NCBI GenBank assembly: GCA_035504415.1
Contig: DATJRY010000005.1
Span: 161,061 to 225,060, forward strand
Reading direction: 5' to 3'
Source: Candidatus Sulfotelmatobacter sp.
GTDB lineage: Bacteria > Vulcanimicrobiota > Vulcanimicrobiia > Vulcanimicrobiales > Vulcanimicrobiaceae
DNA: 64,000 nucleotides
Part shown: in pieces, positions 9,634-17,608 of the stretch
How the letters are laid out: every line of letters starts with the position of its first letter
Numbering within the stretch: the stretch's first letter is position 1
The notes under the pieces: model-generated
What the model was told of the DNA's origin: nothing
What the model saw: the letters and a program-made list of their open reading frames with translations, nothing else
Database searches by the model: none
Translations under genes and position numbers: made by a program

Positions 9634-10013
9634 TTGGTCACCGTGACCCTCGTTCCACGGCCGGGTCCCGTTTCGATGTCGAACGCGTCGACCAACCGGC
9701 GACTGCCGGACAATCCGAGTCCCAGGCCGCCGGCGGTCGTGTAGCCGCCGGCAAGCGCCAGGTCGAGGTTCTGGATACCCGGACCCTGATCGACGAAAGC
9801 CGCCCGCAGTCCCGTCCGCGACCCCTCGTGCAGCAGCTCGAGCTGCGCGCGGCCCCCGCCGCCGTGGATCAGCGTGTTGCGCGCCAGCTCGCTCGCGGCG
9901 GTGACGATCTTGGTTTGATCGACGATCGAGAGCGCCACTTGCGCGGCCATCGCACGGACGGCCTGACGTACGCGAACCACGTCGGCGTCGTTGTTGATCT
10001 CCAGTTCTTCCAC
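9621..10013 (-). CDS. rsbT: Stressosome switch kinase RsbT
   Basis: 130 residues, the usual RsbT size. A single GHKL serine/threonine kinase domain: SELARNTLIHGGGG (N46) and FVDQGPGIQN (D75), then a GGLGLGLSGSRRLVD lid. In Bacillus, RsbT phosphorylates RsbR and RsbS on stress, leaves the stressosome and activates RsbU. No RsbU is adjacent here, so the free kinase probably engages the downstream phosphatase or hybrid-kinase proteins. GTG 10013 is the best start in frame; a GAGGCGG sequence lies about 16 bases upstream. It is 33 bases after rsbS and overlaps the next gene. Confidence 0.9.
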   Translation of the reverse strand: MEELEINNDADVVRVRQAVRAMAAQVALSIVDQTKIVTAASELARNTLIHGGGGRAQLELLHEGSRTGLRAAFVDQGPGIQNLDLALAGGYTTAGGLGLGLSGSRRLVDAFDIETGPGRGTRVTVTKWKR

Positions 10014-10046
10014 GATGGTGTCAGCCGCCTCGCCGGCCCGACGGCA

Positions 10047-10469
10047 TCACGAGATGCGCTCGCCCCCATCGGCCGCGTCGTCCGGCTCGTCACCGTCGTT
10101 GTCGGTCGCACCGCGGCCGGCTTCGCGCAGCAGCGTGAAGGCTCGCTCGGCGTTGAGGGCCGTGCGCACGCCGCCCAGCGAGAGGCCCAGCTCCGCCAGG
10201 GTGATCGCGACCGCCGGACGCATCCCGCACACGACCGTCTCCGCGTCGAGCACGCGCGCCATCGAGGCGATCGTCGCCAACATGCGCCCGATGAACGTGT
10301 CGACGATCTCGAGCGCCGAGATCTCGATGATCACGCCCGTGGCGCCGGTCTCGACGATGCGATTGGAGAGGTCCTCTTGCAGTGCCAGCGTCGTCTGATC
10401 GCTGACGTCGACCTGGATCGAGACCATCAAGACCTGCCCGATCTTGACGATCGGGACGCGCTCGATCAT
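10047..10469 (-). CDS. rsbS: Stressosome scaffold RsbS (STAS protein)
   Basis: 140 residues forming a single STAS domain, slightly longer than Bacillus RsbS because of an acidic tail (DNDGDEPDDAADGGE). It builds the stressosome core with RsbR and holds RsbT. Start ATG 10469 overlaps the rsbR stop by ATGA. The phospho-site region reads EIVDTFIGRML, with Thr58 where Bacillus RsbS has Ser59 (VDMIDSFIAKVL); the rest of the fold (VCGMRPAVAITLAELGL) is well conserved. Thr is phosphorylatable, so function may be kept with altered kinetics. Comparison to Bacillus is from memory of that sequence. Confidence 0.9.
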   Translation of the reverse strand: MIERVPIVKIGQVLMVSIQVDVSDQTTLALQEDLSNRIVETGATGVIIEISALEIVDTFIGRMLATIASMARVLDAETVVCGMRPAVAITLAELGLSLGGVRTALNAERAFTLLREAGRGATDNDGDEPDDAADGGERIS

Positions 10470-11320
10470 GCGCGCTTTTCGATCTTGCGGACCTCGAGGC
10501 CGGCGCGCTGCAAGGTGATCTTCAACGCGTCGGCGAGGCTCGATTTGGTGACGATGTCGCCGAACTCGACGCCCAGCGCGACGATCGTCTGGGCGATCTG
10601 CGGGCGGATCCCCGAGATCACGCAGTCGGCGCCCATCAGCCGTGCGGCGAAGACGGTCTTGAGCAAGTGCTGCGCGACCTGCGTGTCGACGGCCGGCACG
10701 CCGGTGATGTCGATGATGGCGTGGGCGCTGCCGGTCGAGAGGAGCGTCTGCAGGAGCTGCTCCATCACGACCTGCGTGCGCTCGGAGTCGAGCGTGCCGA
10801 CCAGCGGCAGCGCGACGATGCCGTCCCACAGCTTGACCACCGGCGTCGAGAGCTCGAGCAGCTGCTCGGCCTGATTGGTGATGACCGCTTCGCGCGTCTG
10901 CACGAAGGCTTCGAACGTCTGCAGGCCGAGCGCGTCGATGAACGACGAGAAGGTCGCGAACTCGGCGAACGAGTATGGCGGCGTCTTCTCCTCGCGCGCG
11001 ACCTGCAGCACCGCGTCGCGCAGGGCGAAGACGGCGACCGCGGTCTCGCTCGGGGTGAAGCCTTGGCGCGCTCGCGTACGCGAGTACTCGGTCAGCATCG
11101 CGCGCACTTCCGCGAAGTCCGGCGCGTCCAAGCTCAGCGATCCCTGTTGCGCGGCGGCGATCAGCGCGTCGAGCAACGGGGTCAGCTCGCGTTCGGCCTC
11201 GTCCGGGGTCATGCGCCCCCGCGAAGCGCTCAGGACCGTCTGGATCCAAGCTTTGGCGATGCGCTCGCGCTCGCGAGCGAGGTAGGTGATGACGAGGTTC
11301 GTCGTTTGCTGCGGTGCCAT
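10466..11320 (-). CDS. rsbR: Stressosome sensor RsbR
   Basis: 284 residues. Residues 1-150 form an all-alpha N-terminal sensor domain of the RsbRD/non-haem-globin type; residues about 165-280 are the STAS domain. Both regulatory threonines known from Bacillus RsbR are present: T213 in PAVDTQVAQH (equivalent of T171) and T245 in PQIAQTIVALG (equivalent of T205). ATG 11320 is the first gene of the operon that runs to 5268, so its promoter should lie in the 176-base gap shared with the divergent MFS gene. What the sensor domain detects cannot be read from sequence. Confidence 0.9.
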   Translation of the reverse strand: MAPQQTTNLVITYLARERERIAKAWIQTVLSASRGRMTPDEAERELTPLLDALIAAAQQGSLSLDAPDFAEVRAMLTEYSRTRARQGFTPSETAVAVFALRDAVLQVAREEKTPPYSFAEFATFSSFIDALGLQTFEAFVQTREAVITNQAEQLLELSTPVVKLWDGIVALPLVGTLDSERTQVVMEQLLQTLLSTGSAHAIIDITGVPAVDTQVAQHLLKTVFAARLMGADCVISGIRPQIAQTIVALGVEFGDIVTKSSLADALKITLQRAGLEVRKIEKRA

Positions 11321-11375
11321 CGGGCGGCTTCCATTAGGTGCGCGGGCGCGACGTTCCGCTCGATCACGCCCGATC

Positions 11376-11389
11376 GTACGCCAACGTAC
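11376..11389. promoter_or_regulatory. GTACG-N4-CGTAC palindrome between rsbR and the MFS gene
   Basis: A perfect inverted repeat, GTACG CCAA CGTAC, sits 55 bases upstream of the rsbR start in the divergent gap. It could be an operator for the stressosome operon, the MFS gene or both. TTGACG at 11398-11403 could be a -35 element, but no good -10 follows at the right spacing. Confidence 0.3.
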
Positions 11390-11496
11390 CGAACGTCTTG
11401 ACGGTTTGCGAACCAGCGGGCGAGCGGCCCCTTCCAGGAAATCGGCAGAGTACTGTCGATTCGTTTCGCAGCGAAGCCTTCACGAAAGGTGCCCCC

Positions 11497-12855
11497 ATGA
11501 CCGTGTCCGCCGCCGAGGAGATCGAGAGCTCGCGCTTCGGCCTCTTCCACCGCCTGATCATCGGCCTGATCGGCCTGACCGTCGTTTTCGACGGCTACGA
11601 CACGTTCGTGCCGGCGTACGTCATCTCGGCGGTCGCCGGTCCCAAGGGAGCCTGGCACCTCAGCCACACGCAAGCCGGATTTCTCGTCTCTTCCGGCCTG
11701 TTCGGGTTCATGATCGGCGCCCTCGTACACGGCTCGATCGCCGACCGGATCGGACGCCGCGCCACGCTGCTGGGCGGGATGTGGATCTCCGGCGTCTTCT
11801 CGCTGGCGACGGCGATCTTCGCCAACGACGACGGGACGTTTCTCATCCTGCGCGTCCTCACCGGTCTGGGTCTGGGCACGCTGCTGCCGCTGTGCACGAC
11901 GTACATCACCGAGTTCTCGCCGGCGCGCGGGCGCAACGCCTTCGTCGTGTGGGGGGCCGCCGTCGGGTGGGCGAGCGGCGCGATCGTCGCCTCGCTGGTC
12001 GGCATCTGGCTCACGCCGCGGTTCGGCTGGCACGCGCTGTTCTGGTTCGCCTCGCTCTCGCTGATCGTCGCCGCGATCTCGCAGGTCTGGCTGCCCGAGT
12101 CGCCGCGCTTCCTGGCGCTGCGCGCGCGCTTCGGCGAGCTGGCGCTGCTGTTGGCGCGCATTCGTCCCGAACGTGCGGAGATCTACCGCGGCGCGACCTT
12201 CGTCATCCCGGCCGTGCTGGCCGGGAGCGGCTCGCCGCTGGCGCTGTTGGCGCCGGCGTTCCGGCGCAACACGATCATCATCTGGGTGTGCGCCTTCTTC
12301 GTGCTGTTCGACATCTACGGCTTGGGCGGCTGGCTGCCGCCGGTGATGATGACGCGCGGCGAGACCCCGTCGGCGAGCTTCGGCTACGGTGCGCTGCTCC
12401 AGATCGCCTCGCTGCTGGGCGCGTTCGCGTGCGGCGCGATCGCCGACCGGCGCGGCGGCCGCCGCATGCCGCTGGCCGTCTGGTGGCTGCTCGGCGCGGC
12501 GTCGGTGCTGCTGCTGGCCGTCGTCAACACGCACGTCACCAACGCGCTGCTGATCTTCGCGGCCGGATTCTTCGTCATCGGCGGCCAGTTCATCCTCAAC
12601 AACTTCACCGCCGTCGCGTATCCGACCGAGCTGCGCGCGACCGGCGTCGGCATGGAGCTGGGCATCGGACGCGTCGGCGGCATCCTGGGGCCGTACATCG
12701 GCGGCGCGATCCAGGACGCGTTCGGCGGCGCCAACGGCTTCTTCGCGGCGATGGCGCTGGCGTCGCTGCTAAGCGCGTTGGCGATCTGGTTCTCGCGTCC
12801 GGTCGCCGGCGACATCAGCGCGGCGCCGACGATGCCGCAGGATGCGGTCGCCTGA
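11497..12855 (+). CDS. MFS transporter, aromatic acid:H+ symporter (AAHS) type
   Basis: 452 residues with about 12 hydrophobic segments. Start ATG 11497 has AAAGGTG upstream. The VVFDGYDTFVPAYVISA opening, with an acidic residue in helix 1, GSIADRIGRR between helices 2 and 3, and GAIADRRGGRR in the second half are hallmarks of the BenK/PcaK/MhpT-like AAHS family, which imports benzoates and hydroxycinnamates with protons. The neighbouring MarR regulator and flavin hydroxylase support an aromatic substrate. It is divergent from the stressosome operon. The particular substrate is not deducible. Confidence 0.83.
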   Translation: MTVSAAEEIESSRFGLFHRLIIGLIGLTVVFDGYDTFVPAYVISAVAGPKGAWHLSHTQAGFLVSSGLFGFMIGALVHGSIADRIGRRATLLGGMWISGVFSLATAIFANDDGTFLILRVLTGLGLGTLLPLCTTYITEFSPARGRNAFVVWGAAVGWASGAIVASLVGIWLTPRFGWHALFWFASLSLIVAAISQVWLPESPRFLALRARFGELALLLARIRPERAEIYRGATFVIPAVLAGSGSPLALLAPAFRRNTIIIWVCAFFVLFDIYGLGGWLPPVMMTRGETPSASFGYGALLQIASLLGAFACGAIADRRGGRRMPLAVWWLLGAASVLLLAVVNTHVTNALLIFAAGFFVIGGQFILNNFTAVAYPTELRATGVGMELGIGRVGGILGPYIGGAIQDAFGGANGFFAAMALASLLSALAIWFSRPVAGDISAAPTMPQDAVA

Positions 12856-12858
12856 CCG

Positions 12859-13323
12859 CTACGCGCCGACGTCGGTGAGATGCGGGACGCGCGATGCGGC
12901 GTTGTGCGCGTCGACGAAGCGCTGCAGGAGCGCCAGGAACTGGGCCGCTTCGTCCGCGCTGAACGGCGAGAGCAGGCGCGCGCGCTCGGCGGCGACCGGC
13001 GCGGCCAGCTGCGCCAGCCGCTCGCGCCCGCTGCGGGTGATGCGCAGCCGGTAACGCCGCTGATCGCCGGCATCGGTCTGACGCGCCACCAAGCCGGCGT
13101 CGACGAGCTTGCCGACGACCAGGCCGGCGGTCGAGCGGTCGAGTCCCAACCGTCGCGCGATCCCGATCTGGTCGATGCGCGCGACGCCGCCGATCAAGGT
13201 GAGCACGCCGTACTGCGTGGGCGTCATCCCGTCGCTGTACTCCATGAACGTCGAGACCGCCATCTGATGCGCCCGGCGGATCAGGTACCCGGGGCGCAGA
13301 TAGAGCTCGTCCAGGACGTCCAT
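12859..13323 (-). CDS. MarR-family transcriptional regulator
   Basis: 154 residues, a typical length. Winged-helix MarR domain with GMTPTQYGVLTLIGG, then IARRLGLDRSTAGLVVGKLVDAGLVARQTDAGDQRRYRLRIT as recognition helix and wing (split here only for reading). It reads convergently toward the AAHS transporter and divergently from the PhzS-like monooxygenase, separated from it by only 42 bases, so it most likely represses that gene in response to an aromatic ligand. Start ATG 13323. The effector is unknown. Confidence 0.85.
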   Translation of the reverse strand: MDVLDELYLRPGYLIRRAHQMAVSTFMEYSDGMTPTQYGVLTLIGGVARIDQIGIARRLGLDRSTAGLVVGKLVDAGLVARQTDAGDQRRYRLRITRSGRERLAQLAAPVAAERARLLSPFSADEAAQFLALLQRFVDAHNAASRVPHLTDVGA

Positions 13324-13365
13324 GCGAGCGGATTCGTCAGACGTCTGCCGAATTCCGCCGGCACC

Positions 13366-14613
13366 ATGGAACCGATCATCGTCGTCGGCGGCGGCATCGG
13401 CGGTCTGACGCTGGCGCTCAGCCTGCATCGGGCCGGCCTGCCGTGCCGGGTCTACGAAGCCGTGCCGGAGATCAAGGCGATCGGCGTCGGCATCAATTTG
13501 TTGCCGCACGCGATGCGCCAGCTCGACGCGCTGGGCGTACTCGAGCCGTTGGCCGCGGTCGCGGTCGAGACGAAGGAGGCGGCGTTCTACAACCGCTTCG
13601 GCCAGCACATCTACACCGAACCGCTCGGACGCGCGGCCGGCTACGACTGGCCGCAGCTCTCGATCCATCGCGGCGACCTGCACCTGGTGCTGCTGCGCGC
13701 CGCGCGCGAACGGCTCGGCGAGCAGAACGTTCTGTGCGGCTGGCAGTGCACCGGTGTCGAGCAGGACGATCGCGGCGTGCGCGCGCGATTCGTCGACCCG
13801 GTCTCGCACGCCGAACGTCCGGTACAGCACGGAGCGCTCGCGATCGGCTGCGACGGCATTCACTCCGCGATTCGCAAGCAGCTCCACCCGCACGAGGGGC
13901 CGCCGCGGTACTCCGGCGTCAACATGTGGCGCGGCGTCACCGTCGGCGCGCCGTTCCTCTCCGGCGCGACGTTCGCGCGCGTGGGCTGGCTGACGCCGGC
14001 GAAGCTCGTCCTCTACCCGATCCGCGACGACGTCGACGGGCGCGGGAACCAGCTGCTGAACTGGGTCGTCGAGATCCAGACGCCGCACCACGCCGTGCGC
14101 GACTGGAACCGGCGCGGCGCGCTCGAGGACTTCTTGCCGGCGCTCGCCGATTGGCACTTCGATTGGTGTGACGTGCCGGCGCTGATCCGCGGCGCGCAGA
14201 CGGTCCTCGAATACCCGATGGTCGACCAGGACCCGTTGCCGTGGTGGACGCAGGGCCGCATCACGCTGCTCGGCGATGCGGCGCACCCGATGGTGCCGCG
14301 CGGCTCCAACGGCGCGGGCCAAGCGATCGTCGACGCGCACGTCTTGGCCGACCTGTTGCAGCGCAGCGCCGACCCGTCGGCTGCGCTGCGCGCCTACGAG
14401 GAACTGCGCTTGCCGGCGACGGCCGCCGTCGTGCTGGCGAATCGCGCCAATCCGCCCGATGCGATCTTGCGCGAAGTCTACGAGCGCACCGGCGACCGGC
14501 CGTTCACCGACATCGACGCGGTCATCTCGCACGCCGAGCTGGTCGGGCTGACCGACGCCTACAAGCGGGTCGCGGGGTACGACCGCGAGACGCTCACGCG
14601 CACCGAGCGGTAA
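13366..14613 (+). CDS. PhzS-like FAD-dependent aromatic monooxygenase
   Basis: 415 residues, class A flavoprotein hydroxylase. Rossmann motif VVGGGIGGLTLALSL at residues 5-20, DG motif GCDGIHSAIR, and the second FAD/ribose motif LLGDAAHPMVPRGSNGAG. Segments such as MWRGVT, DWNRRGALEDFLP and YPMVDQDPLPWW closely resemble Pseudomonas PhzS, the phenazine 1-monooxygenase, more than salicylate hydroxylases. No phenazine-core genes are seen, so the substrate is probably another aromatic carboxylate; an oxidative decarboxylation or hydroxylation is expected, using NADH and O2. Divergent from MarR, followed 31 bases later by a signalling gene. Confidence 0.78.
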   Translation: MEPIIVVGGGIGGLTLALSLHRAGLPCRVYEAVPEIKAIGVGINLLPHAMRQLDALGVLEPLAAVAVETKEAAFYNRFGQHIYTEPLGRAAGYDWPQLSIHRGDLHLVLLRAARERLGEQNVLCGWQCTGVEQDDRGVRARFVDPVSHAERPVQHGALAIGCDGIHSAIRKQLHPHEGPPRYSGVNMWRGVTVGAPFLSGATFARVGWLTPAKLVLYPIRDDVDGRGNQLLNWVVEIQTPHHAVRDWNRRGALEDFLPALADWHFDWCDVPALIRGAQTVLEYPMVDQDPLPWWTQGRITLLGDAAHPMVPRGSNGAGQAIVDAHVLADLLQRSADPSAALRAYEELRLPATAAVVLANRANPPDAILREVYERTGDRPFTDIDAVISHAELVGLTDAYKRVAGYDRETLTRTER

Positions 14614-14622
14614 ACCCGGGGA

Positions 14623-14640
14623 CCCGCCACGAAAGGCGGG
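14623..14640 (+). other. Hairpin overlapping the ribosome-binding site of the PAS-GAF-SpoIIE gene
   Basis: CCCGCC ACGAAA GGCGGG forms a perfect six-base stem. Its 3' arm contains the purine-rich region immediately before the GTG start at 14645, so folding could mask the ribosome-binding site. There is no U-run, so a terminator is unlikely. Confidence 0.35.
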
Positions 14641-14644
14641 ACCA

Positions 14645-17149
14645 GTGGACGAGCAGCGATCGGACGGTCTCGATCGAAGCAGCGCCGCGCGCGCCTTGGC
14701 CGACGCCATGCCCCACGTGGTCTGGGTCTCGGCCGCCGACGGCCGCTTCGAATGGTTCAACGCGCGGTGGTATACCTACACCGGCCTGGGTTTCGAGCAG
14801 ACGGTCGCAGCCTTCCACAACGAGCGCAGCGCCGTCTTCCACGCCGACGACGTCGACGCGTTCCTGGCCGGCTGGTACGACGCGCTGCGCAAAGGCCGGC
14901 CGTTCGAGATCGAGACGCGGCTGCGCGGCGTCGACGGCGTCTACCGGTGGTTTCTCGCGCGCTCCTCGCCGGTCGTCGACCAAGCCGGGCGCATCGTGCA
15001 GTGGCTCGGTACCTTCACCGACATCGACGACCGCAAGCACGCGGAAGCCCAGAGCTTGTACTTGGCCGCCGCCAGCGAGGTGCTCGGCTCGTCGCTCGAC
15101 CTGACGGCGACGTTGCGCGAGCTGGCCGAGCTGGCCGTCCCGGCGATGGCCGACTGGTGCTCGGTGCTGCTGCTGCAGCGCGACGGCGCGCTGACCCCGG
15201 TCGCGTACGCACCCGACGACGCCGACCGCCGCCAGCTGGCCGCGATTTTCACCGAGCCGAGCGTCGAAGGGCTCAGTGCGGCCGACGTCGCGCACACCGG
15301 CAAGTCGCTGCTGATCTCGCAGGCGCCCGCGCCCGCGCGCTCGCTGATCACGGTGGCGCTGGTCGGGCGCTCGCGCATCTACGGCGCACTGCAGCTGGCG
15401 ACCGGGCCGTCGGGGCGGGTGCTCGACGCGCGCGACCTGCGCACCGCCGAGACGTTGGCCGCGCGCGCCGCGACCGCGATCGAGAACGCGCGACTCTACC
15501 AGCAGGTGCAGTTCGCGGCGCGCGCGGGCGAAGCGCTGGCCGAGTCGCTCGACTCCGAGACGACCATGCGGCGCGTGCTGGACTTGATCGTCCCGGCGTT
15601 GGCCGATTGGGCCGTCATCGACCTGTTCGACGAGCAAGGCCGCGTCTACATCGGCGCGATGGTCCATGCCGATCCGGCCATGGCACCGCTGGTGGCGCGC
15701 TTGACCGGCGCCTCGACCGCGCGCCCCGAGTTCTCCGAGCTGGTCGCGACCGCGGTGCGCGCGCCGGCTACCACGGTCACGCCGCAGATCGATCCCAACG
15801 TCGTCGCGACGCTGGTGCTGCCCGAGTACCGCGACGCGATGCTGGCGCTCGACGGGCGCTCGTCGATCCTCGTGCCGCTGCGCTCCGGCGGGCGCGCGCT
15901 GGGCGCGCTGGTCGCGTACTTCACCGCCTCGACGCGCCGCTTCAGCGACGAGGACGTGCCGATGTTCGAAGAGGTCGCGCGCCGCGCCGCGGTCGCGATC
16001 GAGAACGCGCAGCTCTACGAATCGGAGCGGCACGTCGCCAACGCCTTTCAGCGCGCCGCGCTGCCCAGCTCGCTGCCCGTGCTCGAGGGGGTCACCTTCG
16101 ACGCCGTCTACGTCGCGGCGCGCAACGAGGCGCAGGTCGGCGGCGACTGGTACGACGCGGTCCGATTGCCCGATGGCCGCATCGTCGTCTCGATCGGCGA
16201 CGTCGCCGGCAGCGGACTCGAGGCCGCCGTCATCATGGCCGCGATGCGCCAGATCCTGCGCGGCGTCGCGCACGTCTACGCCGATCCGGCGACGATGATC
16301 GACGCCGCCGACCGCACCTTGAAGGCCGAGCATCCCGGCCGCATCGTGACCGCCGTGGCGGCCGTTTTCGACCCGATCGCCAACACGCTCTCGTACGCGA
16401 ATGCCGGCCATCCGCGGCCGCTGGTCCGCGCCGCCGACGGCCGCGTGCACGAGCTCCCCTCCGAAGGGTTGCCGTTGGGACTGCGCGACCGCGGCGACGC
16501 CGAGACGCGCGTCGTCCCGCTCGAGCGCGACGCGCTGTTCGTCTTCTTCACCGACGGGCTGACCGAGTCGACCCGCGACCCGATCGAAGGCGAACGGCTG
16601 CTGCGCACGGCGCTGGCCAGCCCGGCGATCGTCGCGCGCCGCGACGCCGCCGTCGCGCTCTACGACACGCTGCTGGCCGCCGGAACGCACGACGACGTCG
16701 TCGTGCTGACGATGCACGTCGCCGGCGAGCCCGAACACGTCTCGCGCTGGCACTTCGAGACCGGCGACGCAGGCGCGGCGCGCGCGACCCGCGAGTCGTT
16801 CGCGCAGACGCTGGCGCGCATGGGCGTGAACGGCGAGAGCGCGTTCACCGCCGAGCTGATCTTCAGCGAGCTGCTCGGCAACGTCGTGCGCTACGCGCCC
16901 GGCGCGGTCGAGGTCGCGCTCGAGTGCGCCGGCCGGCTGCCGCCGGTGCTGCACTTCTTCGACCGCGGTCCCGGCTTCGACGTCGTCCCGCGACTGCCGA
17001 CCGACCGGCTCAGCGAGCGCGGACGCGGTCTGTTCCTGGTGTGGTCGATGGCCGAGGACTTCAGCGTCGCCAAGCGCCCCGGCGGCGGCTCGCACGCGCG
17101 CGCCGTGCTGCCGGTGCGTTCCGAGGCGCGTCAGCCGCTGCGCAGCTAG
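14645..17149 (+). CDS. PAS-GAF-GAF-SpoIIE phosphatase with C-terminal anti-sigma-type ATPase
   Basis: 834 residues, soluble. A PAS_3 domain (about 12-120, MPHVVWVSAADGRFEWFNAR, ending in TDIDDRKHAE), two GAF-like domains (about 130-290 and 300-455), a SpoIIE PP2C phosphatase (about 465-690: VGGDWYDAV, GDVAGSGLEAA, NAGHPRPLV, FFTDGLTESTRD, THDDVVVL) and a GHKL ATPase (about 700-825: FSELLGNVVRYAPG, DRGPGFDV, GRGLFLV). Such proteins sense a signal and switch anti-anti-sigma partners. GTG 14645 is the start best placed relative to AAAGG. It is separate from the stressosome operon but shares its output chemistry, so crosstalk is possible. Confidence 0.86.
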   Translation: MDEQRSDGLDRSSAARALADAMPHVVWVSAADGRFEWFNARWYTYTGLGFEQTVAAFHNERSAVFHADDVDAFLAGWYDALRKGRPFEIETRLRGVDGVYRWFLARSSPVVDQAGRIVQWLGTFTDIDDRKHAEAQSLYLAAASEVLGSSLDLTATLRELAELAVPAMADWCSVLLLQRDGALTPVAYAPDDADRRQLAAIFTEPSVEGLSAADVAHTGKSLLISQAPAPARSLITVALVGRSRIYGALQLATGPSGRVLDARDLRTAETLAARAATAIENARLYQQVQFAARAGEALAESLDSETTMRRVLDLIVPALADWAVIDLFDEQGRVYIGAMVHADPAMAPLVARLTGASTARPEFSELVATAVRAPATTVTPQIDPNVVATLVLPEYRDAMLALDGRSSILVPLRSGGRALGALVAYFTASTRRFSDEDVPMFEEVARRAAVAIENAQLYESERHVANAFQRAALPSSLPVLEGVTFDAVYVAARNEAQVGGDWYDAVRLPDGRIVVSIGDVAGSGLEAAVIMAAMRQILRGVAHVYADPATMIDAADRTLKAEHPGRIVTAVAAVFDPIANTLSYANAGHPRPLVRAADGRVHELPSEGLPLGLRDRGDAETRVVPLERDALFVFFTDGLTESTRDPIEGERLLRTALASPAIVARRDAAVALYDTLLAAGTHDDVVVLTMHVAGEPEHVSRWHFETGDAGAARATRESFAQTLARMGVNGESAFTAELIFSELLGNVVRYAPGAVEVALECAGRLPPVLHFFDRGPGFDVVPRLPTDRLSERGRGLFLVWSMAEDFSVAKRPGGGSHARAVLPVRSEARQPLRS

Positions 17150-17607
17150 CGGTCGGAGCCCTCGACCAGCGCCTGCGCGAGCGTCTCGAATAGCTGCCGC
17201 TCCTGATCGTGGAAGCGATCCTCGCGCGGGCTGTCGACGTCGAGCACCCCGACCACCTCGCCGTCGGCCAGCAGCGGCACGACGATCTCCGAGCGGGATG
17301 CCGCATCGCAGGCGATGTGGCCGGGAAAGGCGTGTACGTCCGGGACGACCAGCGTACGGCGTTCGCGGGCCGCGCTGCCGCACACGCCGGCACCCAGCGC
17401 GATGCGCGTGCACGCCGGCCGGCCTTGGAACGGCCCCAGCACCAGCTCGTCGCCGCGGCGCAGGTACACGCCGACCCAGTTGACGTCCGGCAACGCTTGA
17501 TACAGCAAGGCCGAGAGGTTGGCGGCGTTCGCGATCAGGTCGCGCTCCCCGTCGAGCAGCGCGCGCCCCTGCGCGATCACGAGCTCGGCGTCGATCGTTT
17601 CGTTCAT
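17146..17607 (-). CDS. msrC: Free methionine-(R)-sulfoxide reductase (GAF type)
   Basis: 153 residues, one GAF domain. It reduces free Met-R-sulfoxide using thioredoxin-type electrons. The three redox cysteines are all present, C66 (RPACTR), C76 (GAGVCG) and C100 (GHIACD), with the same spacings (10 and 24) as C84/C94/C118 of E. coli fRMsr. The conserved WVGVYL and LGPFQG segments are also there. ATG 17607. It is convergent with the SpoIIE gene, overlapping it by four bases, and follows the SulP gene with no gap, so it may be co-transcribed with that transporter. Confidence 0.9.
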   Translation of the reverse strand: MNETIDAELVIAQGRALLDGERDLIANAANLSALLYQALPDVNWVGVYLRRGDELVLGPFQGRPACTRIALGAGVCGSAARERRTLVVPDVHAFPGHIACDAASRSEIVVPLLADGEVVGVLDVDSPREDRFHDQERQLFETLAQALVEGSDR

Positions 17608-17608
17608 C

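Noticed and set aside
14594..17413. Very long minus-strand open frame across the SpoIIE gene
   Set aside because: Composition is dominated by Arg/Gly/Ala and it mirrors the plus-strand gene with clear domains.
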